Source: Pontibacter sp. SGAir0037 (GTDB lineage: Bacteria; Bacteroidota; Bacteroidia; Cytophagales; Hymenobacteraceae). Taken from it: a DNA stretch of 64,000 nucleotides. This document shows positions 8,615-18,400 of the stretch, piece after piece; position 1 is the stretch's first letter, and the number at the start of each line of letters is the position of its first letter. Under the pieces are notes generated by a model. It ran no database searches. It saw only the letters and a program-made list of their open reading frames with translations, and was not told where the DNA came from. Made by a program: the position numbers and the translations under genes. The stretch covers positions 1,302,001 through 1,366,000 of the forward strand of contig NZ_CP028092.1 in assembly GCF_005491705.1 (NCBI RefSeq). The letters run 5' to 3'.

Positions 8615-10120
8615 CTATTTCAAGCGATTCTTTCTCCAGTTTGAAGCAGAGCTAGTATCGCTCAGAGCCGCAGCAGATGGAGCAGGTAACTGCTTGTGCT
8701 GCTGCAATAGGATTGCTGCTAAAACAGCTGCTATATCCTCAGAATCGTCTGTTGCTGTGGTATTTAGCACATCGGGTGTGAAGTAACGCTGTATGAATTT
8801 AGTATCGAAATTACCGGAAACAAAGGCTTCGTGCTGCAGTACATATTTGCCAAAGGGCAGGGTGGTTTCTATTCCTGTAATTTGGTATTCATCTATTGCT
8901 CGAATCATCTTTTCAATGGCTTCCTGCCTGTTCTTGCCAAAAGTAACCAGCTTCGCAATCATTGGGTCGTAGTAGATAGGTATATCCATGCCCTGTTCAA
9001 ATCCATCATCCACACGCACTCCTAATCCCTGCGGGCGAACATAAGTTTCCAGTCGGCCTATGTCAGGTAAAAAGTTATTGGCTGGATCTTCTGCATACAC
9101 TCTCAGCTCAATGGAATGACCTGTTATTTCGAGGTTTTCCTGCTTAAAAGGTAAGGGTTTGCCTTCTGCTATTTTAATTTGTTCTTTAACTAAATCAAGA
9201 CCGGTTATCTGCTCTGTAACCGGGTGCTCCACCTGCAAGCGGGTATTCATTTCCAGAAAGTAGAAATTCAGGTTCTCGTCCAGCAGAAACTCAACGGTAC
9301 CGGCTCCGATATAGTCGCATGCTTTGGCCACATTCACAGCGCACATACCCATTTCTTCGCGTAAGGCAGGTGTAAGAACTGCCGAAGGTGCTTCTTCAAT
9401 TACCTTTTGGTGTCGGCGTTGTATAGAGCACTCACGCTCAAACAGGTGTACTATATTGCCATGCGTATCGCCTAATACCTGTATTTCGATGTGGCGGGGA
9501 GAGCCAATATACTTCTCTATAAAAACAGAACCATCTCCGAAGGCAGAAGTTGCTTCACTGACAGCAAGTTGCATTTGTTCCTCAAAAGAATCGATATCCT
9601 CTACTACACGCATGCCTTTACCACCGCCACCGGCACTTGCTTTAATCAGGATCGGAAAGCCGACCTGAGCCGCAATTAGTTTTGCTTCCTCTATATCGGT
9701 TATGGCATGCTCGGTACCAGGTACCATCGGAATGTTGTACCTGGCAACAGCAGCTTTGGCAGCCAGCTTGCTTCCCATCAGTTCGATGGCTTCGGGAGAG
9801 GGGCCAATAAAAATTAAGCCGGCTTCTTTTACCTGCTGAGCGAATGCCGCGTTCTCAGATAAGAAACCATAACCGGGATGAATGGCATCCACCCCTAAAC
9901 GCTTGCATACATCTATAATAATATCGCCTCTCAGGTAAGATTCGCTAGATTTTGGACCACCTACACATACAGCTTCATCGGCAAAACGCACATGAAGCGC
10001 ATTCCGGTCGGCTTCGCTGTATATGGCAACCGTGCTGATTCCCATTTCTTTAGCGGATCTCATCACGCGCAGTGCTATTTCTCCTCTGTTAGCAATCAGT
10101 ATCTTTTTGATGTTTTTCAT
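8615..10120 (-). CDS. accC: Biotin carboxylase subunit of an acyl-CoA carboxylase
   Basis: This enzyme carboxylates carrier-bound biotin using ATP and bicarbonate, the first half-reaction of acetyl-CoA (or propionyl-CoA) carboxylase. The ATP-grasp fold is complete. The N-terminal domain has KILIANRGEIALRV and HPGYGFLSENA, the glycine loop is SAGGGGKGMRVV, catalytic RECSIQRRHQKVIEEAPS follows, then FLEMNTRLQVEHPVTE. The family core ends near residue 450. This protein has about 50 extra C-terminal residues, rich in Ala, Ser and Gln, with no biotin motif (MKM). No biotin carrier (accB) or carboxyltransferase gene is adjacent. The substrate class (acetyl or propionyl) cannot be fixed from sequence alone. 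Confidence 0.9.
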   Translation of the reverse strand: MKNIKKILIANRGEIALRVMRSAKEMGISTVAIYSEADRNALHVRFADEAVCVGGPKSSESYLRGDIIIDVCKRLGVDAIHPGYGFLSENAAFAQQVKEAGLIFIGPSPEAIELMGSKLAAKAAVARYNIPMVPGTEHAITDIEEAKLIAAQVGFPILIKASAGGGGKGMRVVEDIDSFEEQMQLAVSEATSAFGDGSVFIEKYIGSPRHIEIQVLGDTHGNIVHLFERECSIQRRHQKVIEEAPSAVLTPALREEMGMCAVNVAKACDYIGAGTVEFLLDENLNFYFLEMNTRLQVEHPVTEQITGLDLVKEQIKIAEGKPLPFKQENLEITGHSIELRVYAEDPANNFLPDIGRLETYVRPQGLGVRVDDGFEQGMDIPIYYDPMIAKLVTFGKNRQEAIEKMIRAIDEYQITGIETTLPFGKYVLQHEAFVSGNFDTKFIQRYFTPDVLNTTATDDSEDIAAVLAAILLQQHKQLPAPSAAALSDTSSASNWRKNRLK

Positions 10121-10215
10121 GCAGCAGCTATAGTTGATTAGTCTTCAAAGAAACAGTTTTGAGGCGAAACTTAAAAATTGCTTAACTAAAAAGCTTTGTC
10201 TGTTTCGGATATAAA

Positions 10216-10246
10216 TTGTATATGACACTAGAATAACATAAATTTG
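10216..10246 (+). promoter_or_regulatory. Promoter of the alpha-oxoamine synthase gene
   Basis: TTG at 10216-10218 is 20 bases before an exact -7 box TAAATTTG (10239-10246), a good match to the Bacteroidota promoter. The inferred leader before the GTG start is about 80 bases. Confidence 0.65.
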
Positions 10247-10331
10247 CGGTGCATTAAACCGAACTAAGTTCAATTTACATATAGCGAAAGCTTGATCATA
10301 AATTATCCCTTAAACTAAACCATTACTCAAA

Positions 10332-11570
10332 GTGGATTTATTTGAAAAGTTGTTGACCAACAGAGGTCCTTTAGGAAGCCACTCCCACTATGCACACGGC
10401 TATTTTACATTTCCGAAGTTAGAGGGGGAGATCGCACCACGCATGAAGTTCAGAGGAAAAGAGGTACTTACCTGGAGCTTAAACAACTATTTAGGCCTTG
10501 CAAATCATCCAGAAGTGCGTAAAGTAGATGCTGAGGCCTCTGCAGAATGGGGTATGGCTTACCCAATGGGTGCCCGCATTATGTCTGGTAACTCTAATCT
10601 GCACGAGCAGCTGGAGTCTGAACTGGCCGATTTCGTAATGAAGCCTGATGCTTTATTACTGAATTTCGGTTACCAGGGTGTTGTGTCTATCATAGATGCA
10701 TTGGTTGACCGCCACGATGTAATTGTTTACGATGCCGAATCACACGCCTGTATTATAGACGGTGTGCGTTTACACCAGGGCAAACGTTTCGTGTTTTCTC
10801 ATAACGACATTGACAGCCTTAAAAAGCAGCTGGACCGTGCTACACGTTGGGCTGAGAACACAGGAGGTGCTATTCTGGTGATAACAGAAGGTGTTTTTGG
10901 TATGTCCGGGAACATCGGAAAACTGGATGAGATTGTGGCACTAAAAGAAAAATACAATTTCAGACTGTTCGTAGACGATGCGCATGGTTTCGGTACAATG
11001 GGTAAAACTGGTGCGGGAACAGGAGAGTACCTGGGAGTGCAGGATGGTATTGATGTTTACTTTTCTACCTTTGCAAAGTCTATGGCCAGCATTGGCGCTT
11101 TCGTGGCCTCCAATGAGCAGGTTGTAGAGTACCTGCGCTACAACATGCGCTCTCAGATTTTCGCCAAGTCGCTCCCGATGCCTATTACGGTGGGTGCCTT
11201 AAAGCGCCTGGAGTTACTACGCACGCAGCCTGAGCTGAAGGATAATCTTTGGAAAATAGTGCATGCACTTCAGGGCGGATTACGGGAGAAAGGCTTCAAC
11301 ATCGGTACCACACAAACACCTGTAACCCCTGTATTCCTGAATGGTCAGATTCCGGATGCAACACAGTTAACGCTGGATCTGCGTGAAAACTTCAACATTT
11401 TCTGTTCTATCGTGGTGTATCCGGTTGTACCGAAAGATGTGATCATGCTGCGCCTTATACCAACGGCAGTACATACACTGGAGGATGTACAGGAGACAAT
11501 TGAAGCTTTTGAGAAAATTGCACAAAAGTTGGATAAAGGCTTGTACTCCAAGTCTACAGTTACCGCTTAA
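10332..11570 (+). CDS. Alpha-oxoamine synthase family PLP enzyme (possible sphinganine- or cysteate-acyl transferase)
   Basis: The protein belongs to the family of 8-amino-7-oxononanoate synthase, glycine C-acetyltransferase and serine palmitoyltransferase, which condense an amino acid with an acyl-CoA and release CO2. The family core is clear: NNYLGLANHPEV near 53-64, the cofactor aspartate in FVDDAHGFGTMG near 215-226, and the PLP lysine in STFAKSMASIGAF near 243-255. It starts with GTG at 10332 (MDLFEKLLTNRGP), since no in-frame ATG lies nearby upstream. No bio or thr genes are adjacent. In sulfonolipid-making Bacteroidota a member of this family makes the capnine backbone from cysteate, and others make sphinganine; either is plausible here. 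The substrate is inference. Confidence 0.85.
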   Translation: MDLFEKLLTNRGPLGSHSHYAHGYFTFPKLEGEIAPRMKFRGKEVLTWSLNNYLGLANHPEVRKVDAEASAEWGMAYPMGARIMSGNSNLHEQLESELADFVMKPDALLLNFGYQGVVSIIDALVDRHDVIVYDAESHACIIDGVRLHQGKRFVFSHNDIDSLKKQLDRATRWAENTGGAILVITEGVFGMSGNIGKLDEIVALKEKYNFRLFVDDAHGFGTMGKTGAGTGEYLGVQDGIDVYFSTFAKSMASIGAFVASNEQVVEYLRYNMRSQIFAKSLPMPITVGALKRLELLRTQPELKDNLWKIVHALQGGLREKGFNIGTTQTPVTPVFLNGQIPDATQLTLDLRENFNIFCSIVVYPVVPKDVIMLRLIPTAVHTLEDVQETIEAFEKIAQKLDKGLYSKSTVTA

Positions 11571-11675
11571 TCTGCTTAAAACGCATATATTAAATTTTCT
11601 TAATCTTTGCATGTTATCATTTAATTTGTAAATTGGAGCTACTAAAACAATTGTTTAACTATAATAAAAGCTCGA

Positions 11676-11861
11676 ATGAATAGCAATTTCAGCAAATTAA
11701 AGGATCTGGTAATGTCATTAGAAGCCGACTTCGAAAAGTTCTATGACAAAAATAATGCTGCTGCTGGTACTCGTGTACGTAAAGGTATGCAGGATCTTAA
11801 AAACATGGCACAAGACATCCGTAAGGAAGTGCAGGACATGAAAAACAGCACTGAGAAGTAA
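11676..11861 (+). CDS. Histone H1-like small protein
   Basis: This 61-residue protein is highly helical and charged. It runs MNSNFSKLKDLVMSLEADF, then a GTRVRKGMQDLKNMAQDIRK segment. It matches the small histone H1-like (Hc1-type) proteins common in Cytophagales and Flavobacteria, thought to bind DNA or act as nucleoid-associated proteins; their role is poorly tested. An AATCTTTG sequence at 11602-11609, one base off the -7 consensus, could be its promoter. It ends just before a strong bidirectional terminator, so it is probably a single-gene transcript. Confidence 0.85.
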   Translation: MNSNFSKLKDLVMSLEADFEKFYDKNNAAAGTRVRKGMQDLKNMAQDIRKEVQDMKNSTEK

Positions 11862-11880
11862 GAAAACATTAAGAATCAAT

Positions 11881-11914
11881 AAAAAAGGCGATCTGTTTAC
11901 AGATCGCCTTTTTT
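11881..11914. terminator. Bidirectional terminator between the histone-like gene and tyrS
   Basis: AAAAAAGGCGATCTG (11881-11895) pairs perfectly over 15 bp with CAGATCGCCTTTTTT (11900-11914) around TTTA. A/T runs on both sides serve both convergent genes. Confidence 0.92.
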
Positions 11915-11935
11915 AATTAATTAGCTTTATTTCAA

Positions 11936-13240
11936 TTAGTTAACTGAAACCAGGAAATAGTTTTTCTTGCCTTTCTGTATCACCAGGTATTTCTGCTGCA
12001 GTAACTCATAATTTACCTGGTCGTCCGGACCCTGTACTTTCTGACGGTTGATGCTCACGCCTCCGTTTTTGATCATGCGTTTTGCCTCACCTTTTGATTC
12101 GAAAATCTGCCCTTGCGTAATATCAGACAGTAAATCACTCACGGTGGCAGCCTCTGTATAACTAGCATTAGATATCTCGATATGTGGCACTCCTTCAAAA
12201 ACAGATAGTAAAACATCCTCTTTTAAGGCCTTAAGGGTATCTAAATCCCCTTTACCGAACAAAATTTCTGAGGCATCTACAGCTGCTTGATAATCTTCTT
12301 CGGAGTGTACCCGAATTGTAACATCTTTAGCCAGGGCTTTTTGTAAAACACGCAGGTGTGGTGCCTGTTTGTGCTCTTCAGTGATTGTATCAATTTCTTC
12401 TTTAGAAAGCAGCGTGTATACCTTAATCAGCTTTTCAGCTTCATCATCTGCCAGGTTCAGCCAGAACTGGTAGAATTTGTAAGGAGAGGTCAGGTTCGGG
12501 TCCAGCCAGACATTGCCGCCTTCCGATTTACCGAATTTTGTGCCATCTGATTTGGTAACCAGTTTACCGACTAAGGCAAAAGCTTTCCCGCCATCTATGC
12601 GCCGGATCAACTCTGTTCCGGTTGTGATGTTACCCCATTGATCGGAAGCCCCCATTTGCAGGCGTACATTTTTGTTTTTATATAAATGGTAAAAGTCGTA
12701 GCCCTGGATCAGCTGGTAAGAGAACTCAGTAAAAGATAGGCCCTCGGCACGATCGCCTTCTTCATCTGCACTGATACGCTTCTTTACAGAATCCTTAGCC
12801 ATCATATAATTAACAGTAAGGTGCTTTCCTACCTCGCGCAGGAAACCCAGGAAGCTGAACTCCTTAAACCAATCATAGTTATTTACAATTTCGGCCGCAT
12901 TGGCACCTGAGTTAAAGTCCAGGAACTTTTCCAGTTGCTTACGAATCCCTTCCTGGTTTGCCCGTAGCGTTTCTTCATCCAGCAGGTTACGTTCGGCCGA
13001 TTTTCCGGAAGGATCGCCTATCATACCTGTTGCGCCACCTACCAGGGCTACCGGCTTATGGCCTGCGCGCTGCAGTTGAACCAGTAGCATGATAGTAGCC
13101 AGGTTACCGATGTGCAGCGACTTGGCAGTGGGATCGAAACCGATATAACCTGTTGTCATGCCAGATGCTAATTGCTCTTCTGTGCCGGGCATGAAATCAT
13201 GGAGCATGCCTCTCCACCTCAATTCTTCTATAAGATTCAT
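11936..13240 (-). CDS. tyrS: Tyrosine-tRNA ligase
   Basis: TyrS charges tRNA-Tyr with tyrosine. The 434-residue protein has the class I signatures: [14 protein letters not shown] (HIGH motif variant HIGN) near residues 33-46, and [13 protein letters not shown] (KMSKS variant KFGKS) near 225-240. The tyrosine-binding [19 protein letters not shown] segments lie near 174-205. A C-terminal S4 RNA-binding domain begins about residue 360 ([19 protein letters not shown]). The length and order match the bacterial TyrS form. A minus-strand TATATTTG box (13271-13264) lies 24 bases upstream. Confidence 0.97.
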   Translation of the reverse strand: MNLIEELRWRGMLHDFMPGTEEQLASGMTTGYIGFDPTAKSLHIGNLATIMLLVQLQRAGHKPVALVGGATGMIGDPSGKSAERNLLDEETLRANQEGIRKQLEKFLDFNSGANAAEIVNNYDWFKEFSFLGFLREVGKHLTVNYMMAKDSVKKRISADEEGDRAEGLSFTEFSYQLIQGYDFYHLYKNKNVRLQMGASDQWGNITTGTELIRRIDGGKAFALVGKLVTKSDGTKFGKSEGGNVWLDPNLTSPYKFYQFWLNLADDEAEKLIKVYTLLSKEEIDTITEEHKQAPHLRVLQKALAKDVTIRVHSEEDYQAAVDASEILFGKGDLDTLKALKEDVLLSVFEGVPHIEISNASYTEAATVSDLLSDITQGQIFESKGEAKRMIKNGGVSINRQKVQGPDDQVNYELLQQKYLVIQKGKKNYFLVSVN

Positions 13241-13263
13241 GAAAGCTTATAATGTATTTGAAG

Positions 13264-13271
13264 CAAATATA
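13264..13271 (-). promoter_or_regulatory. -7 promoter element for tyrS
   Basis: On the minus strand these bases read TATATTTG, an exact TAnnTTTG match, 24 bases before the tyrS ATG. The leader would be under 20 bases. Confidence 0.55.
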
Positions 13272-13461
13272 AAAAAGAGTTATGAGTATAAAGAAGTTTA
13301 TATGATTTCGGAGGTCCAATGCAGCTAAATAACCCTTGGAAGACACACTTAAAATAAAATTAAATATTTTTAATATATTAGTATTCAAGTTGTTGTTTAT
13401 TTGCTGAAAATTTCTTATGCAATAGCTTAAACTATTACTATATAGTAGCGTAAAAGGGGCC

Positions 13462-13941
13462 ATGAGAAAGTTATTATTACTACCGCTAATGCTAGTGCTA
13501 AGCCTTACTTCATGTAAGGATGATGATGAAGTGGTTGATCTAAATCAATCCGCTTATAAAGAGCAAATCCAAGGGAATTGGAAAAAAGAACTTAGCACAT
13601 TCAGATACTACGATGCCTCAAATGCCTTGATATATGAGGAAAAAGACGAAACGATTGTTAATTTTGACTTTAATGAGGAATATGCACGTGTAGGTCATTA
13701 TCAATTGGAGCCGGACTCTGTGGTATACAGTTTTCCTTATCCTGAACGACCTAACCGAATTAAGCTTGTTATTCCTAAAAAGTCTAACTATACTGTGGAG
13801 TATATGATTGAAAATGTAGGAGATAACACTATGGTGTTTAAAGAAGACAATAAGCAGAATGCCACATTTAATGATGGTACAACTGACAGAACTGCTGCAA
13901 GAATGGAAACAATTCATAATTTAAGCAGAAGAGAGTTGTAG
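13462..13941 (+). CDS. Small lipoprotein of unknown function (lipocalin-like size)
   Basis: The 159-residue product starts with a lipoprotein signal (MRKLLLLPLMLVLSLTSC), whose cleavage cysteine is residue 18 and is followed by KDDDE. Acidic residues right after the cysteine fit the Bacteroidota lipoprotein export signal that sends lipoproteins to the cell surface. The rest is a beta-rich domain with a GNWKKELSTFRYYDA start, similar in outline to lipocalin-like or DUF-type small Bacteroidota lipoproteins, but I cannot name a family. Local base composition is AT-rich compared with its neighbours. A strong terminator follows. Confidence 0.7.
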   Translation: MRKLLLLPLMLVLSLTSCKDDDEVVDLNQSAYKEQIQGNWKKELSTFRYYDASNALIYEEKDETIVNFDFNEEYARVGHYQLEPDSVVYSFPYPERPNRIKLVIPKKSNYTVEYMIENVGDNTMVFKEDNKQNATFNDGTTDRTAARMETIHNLSRREL

Positions 13942-13981
13942 TGCATTTTTTTTAGACATTAAATCATCCTTAAAGCTTTAC

Positions 13982-14016
13982 AACAAACCGCTCCCTTCGA
14001 GCGGTTTGTTTGTTTT
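13982..14016 (+). terminator. rho-independent terminator after the small lipoprotein gene
   Basis: AACAAACCGCTC (13982-13993) pairs perfectly over 12 bp with GAGCGGTTTGTT (13999-14010) around CCTTC, followed by TGTTTT. Confidence 0.9.
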
Positions 14017-14040
14017 ATACTATTGTTACACCGTAATATC

Positions 14041-14073
14041 TTGTGGCAGCCTCCTGTTTTATGACTACCTTTG
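14041..14073 (+). promoter_or_regulatory. Promoter of holA
   Basis: TTG (14041-14043) and an exact -7 box TACCTTTG (14066-14073) are 22 bases apart. The holA ATG is 25 bases downstream of the box. Confidence 0.6.
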
Positions 14074-14097
14074 TGGTAATAGCTTGAATCCTTAAAA

Positions 14098-15159
14098 ATG
14101 GCTTATACACCCGAAGATATACTTGAACAGCTTAAGAAAAGGCAGTTTGCTCCCATATATTTTTTACAGGGAGAAGAGCCATATTACATCGATCTTATTG
14201 CTGACTATATTGAGCAGCATGCACTTCAGGAGCATGAGAAAGGGTTTAATCAGGTTGTAGTGTATGGAAAAGATGTCGATGTTTCAACAATTCTGCTACA
14301 GGCCAAACGCTTCCCGATGATGTCGGACAGGCAGGTGGTGATTGTAAAGGAAGCACAGTCGGTTCAGGATCTGGAAAAGGAGGAGGGAATGCGGCAACTG
14401 GAGGCGTATCTTCAAAATCCTTTACCTTCTACTATACTGGTTTTTTGCCACAAGTATAAAAGCCTTGATGGGAGAAAAGTGCTGGCTAAAGCTGTAAACA
14501 AACATGCCGTATTGCTTACCACTAAGAAGCTGTACGAGAACCAGGTGCCCGCTTGGGTGGGCAACTATATTAAGTCGAAAGGGCTGCAGACAACACAGAA
14601 AGCGGTTTTATTGTTAAGCGAATTTATAGGTGCCGATCTTTCACGCCTTTCCAATGAAATAGACAAGCTGCTGATTAACCTGAAGCCTGGCCAGACGATT
14701 GATGAACGGGTAGTGCAGGAAAATGTGGGTATTAGCAAGGAGTATAACATTTTCGAATTACAGACAGCACTCATTGCACAGGATGCGCTTAAGGCTAACC
14801 GCATCATCCATTATTTTGAAGCAAATCCTAAAAATAACCCGCTTATACCCAACCTTAGCCTGCTGTTTTCTTTTTTTACAAAATTGCTGTGCCTGCATAT
14901 GGCAAGCGATAAATCAGAAGCAGCAGTAAAAAAGAGCCTTGGAAACCGCGCTTTCCTGGCAAAGGAATACATGCATGCGCTGCGGGTTTTCCCGATACAA
15001 AGAACAATAGATATCATACACTTTATCCGAGTGGCAGATTTGCAGGTGAAAGGTATTACAGGTGGTAATATGGCTGAAGCCGAAATCCTGCGGGAACTGG
15101 TTTTCAAGATATTACATGCCGTGCCGAGGACTTTGGCTACCCAGCCTGAGATTATTTAG
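14098..15159 (+). CDS. holA: DNA polymerase III subunit delta
   Basis: HolA is the subunit of the clamp loader that opens the beta sliding clamp during replication. The 353-residue protein has the expected size. Its N-terminal AAA-like part carries FAPIYFLQGEEPYYIDLIADYIE near 18-40 and KRFPMMSDRQVVIVKEAQ near 69-86. The middle holds LSEFIGADLSRLSNEIDKLL, typical of delta. The C-terminal collar domain follows. There is no Walker A motif, as expected for delta, which does not hydrolyse ATP. It is transcribed from its own promoter-like element. Confidence 0.9.
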   Translation: MAYTPEDILEQLKKRQFAPIYFLQGEEPYYIDLIADYIEQHALQEHEKGFNQVVVYGKDVDVSTILLQAKRFPMMSDRQVVIVKEAQSVQDLEKEEGMRQLEAYLQNPLPSTILVFCHKYKSLDGRKVLAKAVNKHAVLLTTKKLYENQVPAWVGNYIKSKGLQTTQKAVLLLSEFIGADLSRLSNEIDKLLINLKPGQTIDERVVQENVGISKEYNIFELQTALIAQDALKANRIIHYFEANPKNNPLIPNLSLLFSFFTKLLCLHMASDKSEAAVKKSLGNRAFLAKEYMHALRVFPIQRTIDIIHFIRVADLQVKGITGGNMAEAEILRELVFKILHAVPRTLATQPEII

Positions 15160-15199
15160 GAACCTATACAATAAAATACTGTTTCCAGCCATTGTATTA

Positions 15200-15275
15200 T
15201 AAATTTAGCAGCCCCTTCTGCATAATTTAACTTATGCTTTTGCTGGGTAAGAAATAGGCTGCTGCGCTTTTTTTA
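15200..15275 (+). ncRNA. Candidate structured small RNA or complex terminator downstream of holA
   Basis: AGCAGCC (15207-15213) pairs with GGCTGCT (15257-15263). Inside, GCATAA (15220-15225) pairs with TTATGC (15232-15237), leaving an unpaired arm that contains GCTGGGTAAGAAATA. The outer stem is followed by GCGC and seven T (15268-15274). TATAAATTTAG just before the structure resembles a degenerate -7 box. Two readings are possible: an unusually large terminator for holA, or a short independent RNA of about 65 bases. No known RNA family was recognised. Confidence 0.35.
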
Positions 15276-15276
15276 T

Positions 15277-15284
15277 TAACTTTG
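15277..15284 (+). promoter_or_regulatory. -7 promoter element for the TPR/beta-barrel/ExbBD operon
   Basis: TAACTTTG is an exact TAnnTTTG match immediately after the T run that ends the preceding structure. The large same-strand gene block starts at 15435, giving a leader of about 145 bases. Confidence 0.5.
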
Positions 15285-15434
15285 AATTTCATAGAATTGA
15301 GTTTTATAGGGGAATGTGGCTCTGTTATTGCATAGCAGATGATCAAGCTTACAGGAAGAAATACCTGCCCTGATTTTACTTCTGAAACCGAAAGATATAG
15401 TTTAGCCCATTTGAACGGGCATTTAGAAAAACAT

Positions 15435-18400
15435 ATGAAGATAGCTTACAAAGTAGCGCTTGCATCGGTATTGGCTGGGGGCTCGCACATTGTGGCAGCA
15501 CAGCATACACAAGTTTTTACGTCTGGCGAAAGTTTATACCACGAGGGGGTCGAGTTGTTCGATCGTGCTAAATACGGGGCAGCTCAGGAAGCTTTCAGAA
15601 GGTATATCAACCTGATCGGAGATGATGCTAAAACTGCTGATGCACAATATTACTATGCTTTAAGCGGTTTGTACCTGCTACATCCTGATGCCGAGCAGTT
15701 AATATTGAACTTTGCTAAAAACTATCCTGCTCACCCGAAAACGGCTCTTGCTAATTATGAATTAGGCCTGTATTACTTCGAGAACAAGGACTACAAAAAG
15801 TCCGTCGATTTTTTAAAGCAGGCGCCAGTGCACTTGCTCAGCATCAAACAAAACAAGGAGCTGGAGTTTAAGCTGGGCTATTCATACTTTGCCACCAAAG
15901 ATTTTGCTAACGCTAAAATCTACTTTGATAAAAACAAAACTACTGGTTTTCGGGAAGACGAGCACCGCTTTGCCTATGCCTCAAATTACTATGCAGGTTA
16001 TATCGCTTACCGCAATGGTGACTACGCGGCTGCTAAAACGGATCTGAAAATTGCTGAAAAAAATGAAGCCTATTCTCAGATCGTGCCTTACATGATCACG
16101 GAGATCTTGTACAAAGAAAACGATGTATACGAGGTAATCCGCTATGGCGAAGCCTCGCTGGCCAGAACACCACAGGTACAGCAGGCCGATGAGATTGCCT
16201 TGCTTGTTGGTGATGCCTACTATCAGCGGGCAGATTACAAAACTGCTTCAAAGTATTTTACACAGTATGCAGAAGGTAAACGTACGCTAGAGCCGATAGT
16301 GCAGTATAAGATTGCCTATACAGACTATAAGAACGACAACTTTAAAAATGCTATCGCTAACTTCAAAGATGTCGCACTACGGAAGGATGCACTCGGTCAG
16401 AATGCGGCTTATTACCTTGGTTTAAGCTACCTGAGAGACAATAACAAGCAATTTGCCCTTACTGCTTTCGATCAGGCACGCAAAGGCACTTTTGATAATG
16501 ATATCAAAGAAGCGGCCACGCTAAAATATGCCCAGGTAAACTATGAGTTGGGTAACTTCCGGGAGGTTATTAATTCGCTGGCTAATTTCAACCAGGATTA
16601 CCCAAACTCCCAGCAGGGAACAGAAGCAGATGACTTACTAAGTGAGGCATACTTTAACTCAAACAATTATCCGGAAGCCATCCGCCATATAGAGAGCCTT
16701 CCGAAGAAAAGCTGGAAAATCTTGCAGACTTACCAGCGCGTAACCTACTACCATGCTGTAAACCAGTTTAACGATGCCAAGTTTCCACAGGCGGTTGTAA
16801 CCCTGGATAAATCATTACAATACCCGTACGATGAAGAAGTTACTGCTTCGAGTCATTTTCTGAAGGGAGAAGCTTATTCTATCGGGCAAAGGCTGGAAGA
16901 TGCCATTAACAGCTATGCCGCTGTTTTCCGTAATACCACCGATACCAAAAGGGATTATTATATCAAATCCCGGTACGGCATTGGGTATGCCTACTATAAT
17001 ACCAAGCAGTATGATAAAGCCCTGCCGCATTTCCAAGCTTACCTGGCTGCTGTAAACACCAGTAATCCGAATTATTACGATGCGACCCTGCGCCTGGCCG
17101 ACTTGTATTATGTAAACAAGAACTACAGCGAAGCCCTTAAATTATACGATAGGGTAATCAGCTCTAATGCTGCGGATAAGGATTATGCTTATTTTCAGAA
17201 AGGGGTTGTGCAGAGCATTAACGGTAACAAAGAACAGGCCAAGCAAAACCTTCAGACTGTGATTACCCAGTTTCCAAAATCGAGGTATGCCGATGCTGCG
17301 CAATACCAGCGTGCCGTTATTGATTTTGAAGCCGGAAACTATGCCCCTGCAATTGAAGGATTTACTGCTGTTATTCAAAACTATCCTGGCAGCAGGCTTA
17401 TTCCGAATGCCCTGCAAAACCGTGGGGTAGCTTATGCCAACACCAACAGGCAGAACGAAGCTATCCAGGATTATAAGCGCGTAATAGATGAATACCCAAC
17501 ATCTAAAGTAGCAAGCGGATCGCTTTATAGCTTACAGGAAGTGCTGACTACCCAGGACAGAAGCAGCGAGTTTGATGCTTATGTGGCAAAATTCAAGTCG
17601 TCTAACCCAGATACCGGAGCTCTGGAAAGTATTGAATTCGAAGCTGCTAAGAATTTGTATTTCAGTGAGAAATACGATCAGGCAATAACAAGGCTGGAAA
17701 CATACCTTACCACTTATTCAACAAGTCGTTTTGTAAGTGATGCCCGTTACTTCTTAGCTGATTCTTACCTGCGCCGAAACAACAGGGAGAAGGGTATAGA
17801 AATAATGAAGCAGGTGGTTTCAGAAAATAAATCCGAGTATGTAAACCGTGCTATACAACGTGTGGCTGATCTGGAGTTCGAAAATAAGAACTATACGGAG
17901 TCAATTCGTTACTATACCCGTTTGCGCGACCTGGCCAGCAACAGAAAAGAGCAGCAGACGGCTCTAACAGGATTGATGATGAGCTACTATCTTACCCACG
18001 ACTACACCGGTTCCAGGAGAATTGCCAGTGAGCTGATCAGCCAGGGAAATGCAGCCCTGAATGCTTATAACACAGCTTTACTTTACCGTGGCAAATCTAC
18101 TTACGCCCAGGGAAATATGGAGCAGGCACTGACAGAGCTAAGAGAAGCGGCTAAAACTGCTTCGGATGTAAATGGAGCGGAGGCACATTACTTAGTGTCG
18201 GAGATACTATATAAGCAGAAGAAGTATAACGAAGCGCTGGATGTAGCTTTCGACTTTAACACAAAGTTCTCTAATTACGACCTGTGGCTTGGGAAGTCTT
18301 TCATTTTGATCGCCGATGTATATACAGCACAAAACGAAATGTTCCAGGCTCGCACTACCCTGAATTCTATTGTTGAAAATTCTCCTTTACCTGAAATAGT

